Shown here: piece after piece, positions 48,315 through 58,123 of the stretch
Layout: each line of letters begins with the position of its first letter
Position numbering within the stretch: position 1 is the first letter of the stretch
Translations under genes and position numbers: made by a program
Assembly (NCBI GenBank): GCA_028551475.1
Contig: CM052362.1
Location: forward strand, 21,062,021-21,126,020
Length of the DNA: 64,000 bases
DNA from: Casuarina equisetifolia
Lineage: Eukaryota; Streptophyta; Magnoliopsida; Fagales; Casuarinaceae
Direction: 5' to 3'
The notes under the pieces: model-generated
Seen by the model: only the letters and a program-made list of their open reading frames with translations
The model's database searches: none
What the model was told of the DNA's origin: nothing

Positions 48315-51199
48315 TAACTGTAGGAAAGTGACCGAATGTCCGTGGAAAACGTTTTCAATGGCTTACGAACGGGTTGTTAATTATTAATTGAAATACGTAA
48401 ACGTCCTACAGATCGACTCCAAGCAAATTCAGAAAAGGGGGAGTCAAATCTGACCTCATAGATAATGATTAAACACAATGACTTTAGAACAAGTTCATAC
48501 ACAAACGATCGGGCAACTTTTCGGCAAAATTTCCCGCTTGTCTGTTCTTCCAGGGAACAGCGAGATTTGATTTGATTTGATTTAATTATAATTATGCAAG
48601 CGGAAAGGTCGACGAAGAGACTGGAGATGCATTGCACGTGACGATTACGAGTCCAATAGGCGATGAGCTGGAATGATAAATATCAATATGGAAAACGTTA
48701 TGCATTTAATTGTAAATTATAGTTAAAGAACTTGGTAATATATTTTATCTATTTCGTATATTGAATAAAAGTTTTATATCAAGTATACAATTACTCATAA
48801 TGAAGCTTAAATAAAAAATTATTTCTTCTACTTTTAAACTAACTTTCTAATTAAATTTTTAGGCTTCTTAATATGATATATGAGCCTAAGTTGAATATAA
48901 TCCACTCCCTTAATGTTGAGCCAAATGTTAATCGCATACAAAGTCTTATGTTACATACAATATTTTATAGTAAAGCTTTAAATGAAAGAAATGTCTCTTT
49001 AACTCTTTAACTTTTCAATTAGTTTTTAAATTAGATATTTTGACTTTCTAACCCACTCTAAATAAACAATTTTCTTGATTAGGTTTCTCCAAAAGTTAAC
49101 GAAGAAATAAGAGGAGCGGAATGACTTTCGTGTAATAACTTTCATGTGACAACTTTATCCTATCGTGATGTGGAAACCCAATACTTCGTTTAAAGTAATA
49201 AATCAAGTAATCTCCTGCTCCCCACTTCTTTCCTTATAATGTCAGCTTTACGTACCAAATAAATAATGGTTCGGTAGGTATGGGATTAGATAACATATTC
49301 TTTTGTGTTTTTCGAGTAATCCCTCCTCTCAATCATTGTACATAAAGCTCAACAAATAATACACTAAATTAACCCTCTTTCTCTAAATCATTGTGCTTAG
49401 TGCTCGATACTCATTGGGTTACACGTGGGGAAGCATTGGCTCGTATTTTTTGAAGTATTTCAAACTAAGCAAAAGGTTCTTTCTGCGTCACAACGACAGT
49501 GCTGGTTAGGTCCGTATATTTTAGGGAAAAAGTAGCGAGATTTAAGATCTTCCTTCTACAAAAGGTACTAATCAACTTGCTTCTGGTGCAGTTTCTAATT
49601 GAGGCAGCTCTTCTCTAGCTTACACGTTGTCACCTCGTCACTTGGTAATAACAAGATAGGCTTAACATCGCAGCAAGTGTCGGAGACTTTGGAGTGCAGT
49701 ATGGTCTTAGTCTGCAATTTAATATAGAAATTAGCTGGAAATTTGGAGCAACTGGCTGCCGGGACTCTTTCAAAATGAAAATGAAAGTGTTGAAGTCACG
49801 TGTTTCCTGCTTCCAAAAGTCAATGAATTAGGCCTTACGTATGGCCAGAACCAGAGGTTTATGAGAGGGGGAAAATGAACCTAATTAGTAGATTGACTTT
49901 GTTTTTAACAAATCCAGTTAAATCCACTCCGCTTTGTGGATGTAATTATCAGAAACAAAGTCGATCACACAGCATCCTTCTCTTTTCTTTCTTTTTAACT
50001 TCCTTGCTTACGATGATTTCTGACCTTTCGGTTTGGTTCTCTAATTTTCTTCTTCTTTTTAACAATTGACGAGCGTTGAGTTTGGAAGTTATATTATAGC
50101 CAACAGATAAGAGCACTTAAAGATTTTGTGTCTCATTCTTAAAGATTTGCTCTTGTCTTAAACCAATAACGTCAGAAGGGCCTTTCAACAGTGTCAACCA
50201 ATGAATCACGCTTGTCAAAACTTTTAAGCTTAATGGAAGAGTTTTCACTTGAAAAATAGTCTAATCTATCCGTCATAACAAAAGAAGCTTTGCTTTATCG
50301 TACTGATTTTACTAACGTTTTCCAAAAGGATGTTCGCAGAACTGGGAAAGTTGAAGGAGAAAAACAAAAAGGAATTCAAGTGCAAAAAGATAGTCCACCA
50401 CCAATTAAGTAGTGAAAGCGTATACCCTGAAATTCAAGTCTTTTTTCTTAGTGAAATTCAAAATATTGAATGTTATCTACCGATGCTGTTTACTCTTCGT
50501 GCATGACTTGAACATATGGGCGTTAACGGCAGAAAGGAAGACCCATGTCCCATCATCCAGAAATCGGATGTTAGAAAATGTTTGGGGAAGCTCCAACTTT
50601 GATAGAGCTGTCATCAATATCGAACAGGTTCTGTCCGCACGACAGCTACTGAATATGACTTGCAGAGCAGGAGACAACGAGCAATTCAATTCCTTTTTGT
50701 CTCTTCATCTGGATCCTTCTGGATATCTCCATACACTGATTTACTTTTTGTTCTTTTCTCCTGTTTGGGTCTCGTACTGAAGAACCTACGCATTCTTTTA
50801 CTGATTCTGAGAACATGTAAATCTTGGATCGTACATTGCAACAGGGGCGGAAAAAGTGAAAAAAGGGGAAGGTAGCATGGAACCCGATTCAGCATGTCAT
50901 TTCCCCCTGATTTCCACCAACTTTTGTCGCCGAAAGCATGCGATGGGGCGGGCCACGGAGTTACGTAGTACGACCCTCGAACAAGGGGCTGCTATTCCGA
51001 TGGCGTCTTTACCTGAAAATGAGAGGCCGCTTTAAATATTTTGTGGCCGCCACTGAAAGTCGGCCCTGCACTGGCATATTCTCCCGCACTGTGCAGAAAA
51101 GTTTCCTGTGAAATGGTGCCTTTTGCGTCACCTCTAGATTTGCTTAAGTCACAGCAATATGGAATGTTTCTACGGGGACGATAAATCTTTTCTCATACC

Positions 51200-51770
51200 T
51201 TCCGTAGCTTATTGTCACAGGCTTGTAAGGGTGGGGGCGATCTGAGAGGGTCATTTTGTGAGCTAATCTTTTTAATAAAAAATTCATAAAATATCTATTT
51301 AATGAGAAGAAAAATATATAAAAAAAAATTAATAAAAATAAACTACAAATCAAGTATAATATTGTGTTAGTTTAAATTTTTTAAATTTATTTCTTTTAAG
51401 TATGTGCATTTTTATAGTTGTTTGTTTGATTCATATATGTAGTTGATGTCCCTTATTAAATTTCTCCAACAAATGGCATTAGAATCGCTAGAATTGCCAA
51501 CAAGTGGTATTATAATTTACCTATGACTCATGTTCACTGCCTATGCTAGGCACTTAGAGTTGGGCAGAGGAAGCACTCAACTGTCAGGGTATGACAATCA
51601 TGTCGGAAGTATGTAGTCACATTAGAGTATTTTAGGACAAAACACTCTACAAGAAGGAATATAAAGGATATTATCTTACATTATAAAGGTAGGTGGGAAG
51701 CTGTGATTTATAAAAGGTTTAGTAACTTAACCTAATAAGCAAAAAATATTTTTTGGGTTAAAATTTCACG
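51200..51770. mobile_element. AT-rich insertion with a primer-binding-site-like motif
   Basis: Homology to copy 1 stops after TTTTCTCATACC (51199) and resumes near TTCTCAATGTTCTCTG (51786). The inserted DNA contains AAATGGCATTAGAATCGCT (51472) and a second AGTGGTATTATAAT. The former resembles the TGGTATCAGAGC site complementary to initiator tRNA that follows plant LTRs. No protein-coding frame is seen, so it may be part of a non-autonomous LTR element. Ends are not defined. Confidence 0.4.
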
Positions 51771-51821
51771 TTGTTCTATGATCTTTCTCAATGTTCTCTG
51801 TCTGCAGTTGATTTAGGAAGA

Positions 51822-51995
51822 ATGGACGGAGAAGAGGACCATAGATACCATGCGGCTCCGCTAGGTCGGAGGAAGAAGGAGACGCCACCGGAAGCAGCCG
51901 CACGTGCTGCAATGGTGTACGTGTTAGAGTCTGCGTCCTCAACGTCAGGTTGGACGCCTAACTCAGCCCCCAAGAAAGTGGACACGGGGACCTAG
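51822..51995 (+). CDS. Possible 57-residue small protein, unrecognised
   Basis: The frame begins MDGEEDHRYHAAPLGRRKKE, continues with an Ala/Glu-rich stretch and ends SAPKKVDTGT. It is more GC-rich than its surroundings and lies just downstream of CACGTG-containing DNA. No family is recognised. The equivalent site in copy 1 is disrupted, which argues against strong constraint. It may also be a chance frame in a GC-rich island. Confidence 0.2.
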   Translation: MDGEEDHRYHAAPLGRRKKETPPEAAARAAMVYVLESASSTSGWTPNSAPKKVDTGT

Positions 51996-52182
51996 CGATC
52001 TCCACGTGAGGGAACCCGTCAGTGTTCTTTTCCATGAGGATTTCCCTTTTGTTTTGGACGATCTTTTTTCTAATTTAATAATCCAATTTAAAGTCTACTT
52101 TTTCTGATTTAGTGACAAGCCAAAGGGTCCTTAACTGACCAGTTAACTTAGTGATAAGTTAAGAAGATTTTGACCTATCAAG

Positions 52183-52567
52183 TATTAGGTTTGGAGTAAA
52201 TTAGTAAGGGTAATTATGTAACTACCATATTTGTATTGTGGGTAGTTTATATGGGTTTTTCAGTCTTATTCTATTTAAGTCTCCTAGTGCTATTCTATTT
52301 GAGTTTCCTTGGTACTTATATAAAAGGAAACCTTATGGGGAAACCTAGGTATGAGATTGTGAGAGATTGAGAAAAAACAAAGGTTTTCTGTAAACATTGT
52401 AAGCCCTCCTCATCATAATAAGAATTGTTCTTTAGACCGGGAACGTAGGGATTATCCCGAACCTCGTAATTTCTATGTGTTTTTTACTTGACTAATATTC
52501 TCTTTGTGTATGCGGTGAGATCCTGAGAGGTTCCGTGAGTTTAGATTCACGGGTTTGTTTTCTAACA
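52183..52567. mobile_element. Solo LTR, 385 bp, with 5-bp target duplication
   Basis: The element begins TATTAGGTTTGGAG and ends GTTTTCTAACA; with one change the left end would be TGTTAG, the inverse of CTAACA, as in plant Copia-type LTRs. The five bases TCAAG occur directly before it (52178-52182) and directly after it (52568-52572). Inside is a TATATAAAAGG promoter-like box (52317-52327) about 60 bases before the AGAGATTGAG leader-like sequence. No internal region or second LTR is present, so it is a solo LTR left by recombination. Confidence 0.82.
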
Positions 52568-53160
52568 TCAAGTTACCAGATTGGAAGTTGTTAACAACAA
52601 GCCAATAATCATATTGCATGGGAGATAATTTGTGGGTCTTTTTTCCCGCCTTGCCCCACATGACCCTTTCGTTTTTTTGCTTATATTTTACCAAAAAAGC
52701 TATTAAAAGAAGACGACATAACAAGGATTATCAAATTGAATTTGGCAGACATTGTTACCAGGATTTCCACCCATATTGTACACTTCCCAAGGGTTATTAA
52801 AGGCCTGGAAATTCGACTTACATTTCTTATCGTATTTTTCTCCGTAGACTACAGAACATTAATCGCAGAGAGTATACGAGGGACCTGTGTATAACGGGGA
52901 AGGAACAACTCACGTGTCGAATGCATCCCTGATCATCGTCACGGGCGTCCCAAAATGAACAGCTGAGTGTTGGTCGTGGATCCCACTTCGATTTTACAAC
53001 AAAAGTCGCGCTGTTACTGTACTTTTGGATCGATCATAAGCATCTAGAACTCTCTGTTTTAGTGGAAACATGAACATGGACATCACGATGAACTTAAGAT
53101 GGGACAGTCCACAGACACTGTTCAGAGTACACTGCCTTCTTTTTTGAAGCACCGACGAAT

Positions 53161-54190
53161 AAAGAGAGCAACCACACGTCGGGTATCATGCATCCAGCTT
53201 TTGCCTTGATTATGACATGGGATTGATGGCCGTAGCCCACCGGCCAGCGAGCCAATGACTTCCAAAGTCCTGGCCTTCGTCACTTTGGTAGGTACCTTTA
53301 AAGGCGTTTCCCCGAGCTTTCGTTGCTAATGGGTAACAACTGCCACTTGTTTCCTACTTTTTTCTCTCGCTCGTGTTGTCTGCAACAAAAATGTCTTAGT
53401 CTCCAACTTGGGTCATCGGAATAAGAATAACTTATGATCCTGATCTTAGTTGGCGATAATCTGTCTTACAGGTAAATGCCAAGAGAGAGAAGAAGGGCAG
53501 ACGACAATGAGATTGCTTGTATTCTCCGTTTTTCCTAGAAAACAAGCAGAAAACGGGCAGGAAAAAATTGTTAGTTTGTCCAGGCTTAAACTCGGCCGTA
53601 CTCCTTGATTCGTCCCAAAGCTTTGTTTACTGACAATTAAGGAAGAGTGTCGGAGTTGTGTACTTGATGTAACTAGATACGTCAGCTCCGAACCCACTTG
53701 CGGAATTTGTTGGCTAGCTTATCTGTGTACACATATTTAAACATGTACAAGAAACGTGCAGAGCTGACATACGACCCAAATGCAGCCTCTATTTTTTTTT
53801 TTTTTTTCCGGGGACAATATCTGCCCTTGGCAACGAATATTTTCTATATTTACCATCTTTGATTTGGACTCTAGGTTGTCCTTTGATGAGCAATCCATGA
53901 AATATATGTTTGTAATCAATTAAGAAATGGAAAGATGCAGACTTTAGACCGGTCAGTCCAACGTAATGTCTTTTGTTTTTCTCTTCTGGTTGAATCTGAT
54001 AGCTCCATAGGCTTGTCTGACGTAAAAGATGGAAACTTCAATGGCAGAAATCAAGAGCTTTGTGACATAGGAAGAGAGAGTGAGTTGATTAGAAAAGTAA
54101 AACAAACTTAGTGTTTTGACATTGTCAAAGAATGGCATCAACGGTGGAGAAAAACCGAAGATGGGGCTGGTGTCACAACGCTGTCATTTG
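53161..54190. other. Spacer, no gene recognised
   Basis: Mixed-composition DNA with a T-run of about 18 (53791-53808). No domain, splice context or transposon terminus was recognised. Confidence 0.4.
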
Positions 54191-54215
54191 TCGTGGATGT
54201 CAAAGCATATACCCA

Positions 54216-54258
54216 CCTCCTCATCCTCCTCATCCTCCTCATCCTCCTCCTCCTCTCC
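54216..54258. repeat. CTCCTCATC minisatellite
   Basis: About four units of CTCCTCATC pass into CTCCTCCTC. The pattern is a simple nine-base repeat. Confidence 0.85.
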
Positions 54259-54535
54259 ATTGTTTTAATTTATAGCACGGACTTTCAAGCGATATTTCGC
54301 ATTGTCTCGTTCGGGAGAAAAGAAAAAAGGATCAAAAACAGGAGAAGTAAAATCAATGTCGCCAATCTAATGGAACTGTTGCTAATGGATTTGTACAATA
54401 GAACATTAATTACAAAAGTGAGGACAATTTAAAAGCAAGCTTTAACGTGTCCCAGATCGTAATCAATGTGCTAGGTGACGACGCTGCGAGGAGATCCCAT
54501 ACAGAGGGTACAGAGACGAAGTGGGGTCAAAAGCG

Positions 54536-54580
54536 CCACCCCCCCCCCCCCCCTCTCTCTCTCTCTCTATATATATATCT
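54536..54580. repeat. Compound C / CT / AT microsatellite
   Basis: A run of about 16 C residues is followed by eight CT units and then five to six TA units. It lies about 3.5 kb upstream of the CBL start codon, near what may be the start of its transcript. Confidence 0.85.
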
Positions 54581-54589
54581 TTTCAAAAC

Positions 54590-57500
54590 GCGGTCCGAGT
54601 TTTCAGCACAGGGTGAACTTAAAGCCGTATTATAGCGGGAAGCTGGAGAAATCTTCTCTTTGTCAATTTGAGAACCAAGAGTGTAGATACAAACAAAAGA
54701 AGGGAGTTTGGATATTAAAGGTGTCAAAGCCAAGCTCACCTGTCCGACCGACGTTCACGCTTGAAGGTAATCTGTCTCTGCCTCTCTCAGACATGCACAT
54801 ACGAGGCTGCATAGATAATCTTTTGGGGTGTCCTCCATTCTGCTTGGATTCTCTTCTTTTTCCGAATCATTCATGTGGTTGATGGAATTGGGGTGGATTC
54901 TTTTTCCTACTTTCTTTTTGTTCATCCGGGTTTCCTTCAATTTTCCTTGTGGCCTTTGAGGATGGAGAAGACGAAGGGAAAACTTGGATTCTTCTGTTGA
55001 TCTTGAGTCCGGAATTAGTAAAGCTCTAAAGATCTTTTCGACCATTGTAATTTCACTTTGTGCAGATACATCTCTGGGTTTCAATATAGCATCAGAAGTC
55101 ACTATTAAAAAATCTTTCTCCCTTTTTTCTATGAATATATATGGTGATGACAGATTTCCAACGTCGGCACCTGATGTTAATTTCGAATATATGATCAAGC
55201 AATTTCTTGCTTCGTTTTCATCCATCAAGAAATACTTTTTAACAAATGATTCTTTTTGGTTTATCACCTGCTCCTCAGAAGTCATTTTTCAAACGGGGTT
55301 GTGAAGGAGTTATATCAATCAAGCTTTCAGCTGTATTTCATCTGTTTGTTTCTGTATAACCTGGGGAAAGGAGTAGAAGATGGAAATCTTGAAATCTTTC
55401 TTATCTTGTATGTATATAATCATTGTTTTCGTCGTAAAACATAATGATAATATTTCCAGGATTATGTCAAGAACAAATGATAATATTTCTGTGTTTTTTC
55501 TTGTAGCATGAATTATTGCAATTTTTAATATCCACAAAATTTAAAGAGTCTCGTTTCAGAAATTAGTATTTAATCTATTTCTTATATACATCGTTCGTGC
55601 ATACATATACAGATCTTTATTCGTACATGAGGGGGTGTAATTGCATTTATGCACACATCCACGTGGGACTGAACAACAATAATGTCAACTGCCACTTGCA
55701 TTTCATATTAAATGGAATAATTACGATAATGGGGGTGGAAATACAGAACATGTTTAAGCAGATGTGATCGCCCCTGATCAGTTTTATTTGTTTCTTTGAT
55801 ATTTTTCTTACATGGTTTTGGAATTGATCAGGGGAGGCCAGATCTGCTTACAAATGTTTTTTCTGGTTTTAGAGGCTTAATTACTTGAGGAAACCCTTGG
55901 GTTCTTTTGAGATGTTCTGAAATTTCCACGAAGCCTTTGTGTATATCATATTAATGCCAGAAACAACTGTCCAGGATATGGGTTTTGCCTACCCCCCCCG
56001 TGGATTGGTGGTTGAACTTGAGAGCACGTGTTTAATTGTTTTCTGGTTTTCTTCATTCCATTAGGCTATGAATTGTGTCCATTCTTGGTTCATTGGGCCT
56101 TTGATATAATTTATAATTTGTGCCTTTTTCTCACCTCCTACCTAATTTGAGGTTGAAAAAGTGAAAGCTAGGAGTGTCCAAAGAGTAACAATAATGTCAG
56201 CTGTGAATTGCATTTCATATTGAACAGAATAATTACATTAACGTGGTGGACATAGAGAAACTATCCAAAAAACTAGACCTACCTCAAGTACTTGAACCCC
56301 TAGGACTAGGAAAATATATTTTAGCAGATGTGATCTCCCTTTATCAGTTTTATTTCTTTCTTTGATATTTCTCTAATATATTTTTGCACTAGATCAGGGG
56401 AGGTCAGATCTGCTTACAAATGCTTTTCTGGTTTTAAGTGTTTAATTACTGGAAACTCCTGGGCATGACATGGTTTTTGCCAAGTCCCACATGGATGGGT
56501 GGTTGAAGTTGAGGACATATGGTTTGTTGTTTTCTGGTTTTCTTCATTACATTAGGCCATAAACGGTGTCCAATCTTGGTTCAGTAGGCCTTTAATATAG
56601 TTACAATTTGTGCCTTTTTCTCACCCCCTACAAAATTAAACGTTGACAGAAAAAAAACTGGAGGTGTCTAAAGAAAAAGAGCATGTCGCCTCTCTCTAGT
56701 TGTGTATTTTTCATAAATATTTTTTTGGAGCTGTTCTGTCCTTTTTATGCATTTGGTTCAAAGTATATGGAATGAGAGAGAGTTGTGTTCAATTCAAACT
56801 AGTCGTTTAAGAAGAAAGATTAATAGATATGTGATATATCTTATAGCATCTATAGGGTCAAGTGCCGTATGATGCAGTGAAAATAGCTTAAATTTTGGAT
56901 AAAGTTTTGTTCTCCATTTGATTCGACAATCTATTCCTTGAATCATGTGTGTAGGTGATGTCCTGTAATCAACTTCTAATCTGTCACTGCTATTGTTGGC
57001 CTTATAGTCATCGTTACTTTAATGTTCACATCATCTCACAATCTAAACCACTCAATAAATGGCATTCAATATGGCATTGCCACTGGAGTTACAACCACCT
57101 GATGAACTTGCCCTAGTATTATTCTTCTCTGTACGTCTCTCTCACCATTGATTTGCAAGTTGTTGATCTGTCTGACACAGTTATTTTCTCTTAGGCATGG
57201 TTGACTGGTCCAACTTAATCTAGATGTGCACTGATCATGAATGAATTGAGTGCTCTCTTGTAATTGTCTACAATTTTTTACTGCATTTTACAAATGTTGC
57301 TCTATGAATTTATTGCACCAAATCTAGTAGAGTCTCTACCCTTTTGTTTTTTCCCCTAAACTGCCTCGTCCTTGGGAGCTCCTTCAGTCATTCATTCCGT
57401 TCAAACATTATTAACCTTTCTGATTTCCTGATGCGAAGTGATACTGATCTTAATAGGTATTTCTCCATTCGTCATTTAAGAATGGGATCGCAGTAATGTT

Positions 57501-58123
57501 ATTCATCTTGAATATGCGTATTATTTCATGAGGATGATTCACTGAAGATGTCTGCAATAGAACCTGACAAATCAGGGGCCTTAATTCATCGGTTGATTTA
57601 TGTTTTTTTTTTTTTTTTTTTCAGATTAGGATGGATGTGTGTTTTCATTTTTCTGGAAATGGTTACTGCTGTTGTTTGATTTTAGTTACTGGTGCTAGAT
57701 GAAGTCATAAGGATCTAGTTGCAATAATTGGAAAAAAAAAAAAAGGGCTTCAGTGTTGAGGTAGCCGGTATCATAGTTGATAACTAACATCAGAAACAGT
57801 ATGGTGCTTGAAGCTTCTAAAACAAACTTTTTTGTCGGGCAAAACCACATGGTTCTGTTAAGATTCTGTGCCATTTTTGTCATAGGAGGTGACAAACTAC
57901 ATAAGCTAACACGAAACAGAATGGTGCTTGATTCTGTGTCATTATTGTCTCAGCACAGATCTCAAAAAAATGACTGATACGATCTCAATTCACTTTTATG
58001 TATGTTTACGTCTCGTTATAACTTCTTTTGGTGTTGGCAGGTGGGCTTTTCCTAGTGGCGTCATTGGCAAGATCCTGTGGATTTTTTCTAGGTGCTTGAA
58101 AGTGATCTATACTAGTGTGTTTA
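54590..58123 (+). promoter_or_regulatory. Upstream region of the CBL gene, possible leader introns
   Basis: A leader-like T-rich stretch with TTTTCC and CTTCTTTT runs (54840-54960) suggests that transcription may start near 54.6 kb and that a long leader intron precedes the start codon; this is not proven. A 176-codon minus-strand frame (54755-55285) lies here and resembles nothing I know. A T-run (57604-57622) and an A-run (57732-57744) are also present. Confidence 0.3.
55673..56673. repeat. Half-kilobase tandem duplication upstream of the CBL gene
   Basis: Copy 1 (about 55673-56186) and copy 2 (about 56187-56673) share AACAATAATGTCARCTG at their starts, GATCAGGGGAGG, CAGATCTGCTTACAAATG, TTTTCTGGTTTTCTTCATT and TTTGTGCCTTTTTCTCACC in the same order. 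Copy 2 has an extra 60 bases near 56265. Neither copy codes for protein. Confidence 0.88.

Larger units (their letters stand above)
47388..53160. repeat. Large tandem duplication, copy 2 (with insertions)
   Basis: This is the second copy of the unit, extended by three insertions absent from copy 1: an LTR-like piece at about 47955-48314, an AT-rich piece at about 51200-51770, and a solo LTR at 52183-52567. Without these the length is close to copy 1. The last recognisable block ends near 53155. By eye the copies look roughly 85-90 percent identical in the best stretches, which suggests an old event; I did not compute this. Confidence 0.85.

Noticed and set aside
54755..55285. 176-codon minus-strand frame
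   Set aside because: No family resemblance, and it overlaps the T-rich leader-like DNA of the CBL gene on the other strand, whose reverse complement is A-rich and open by composition.
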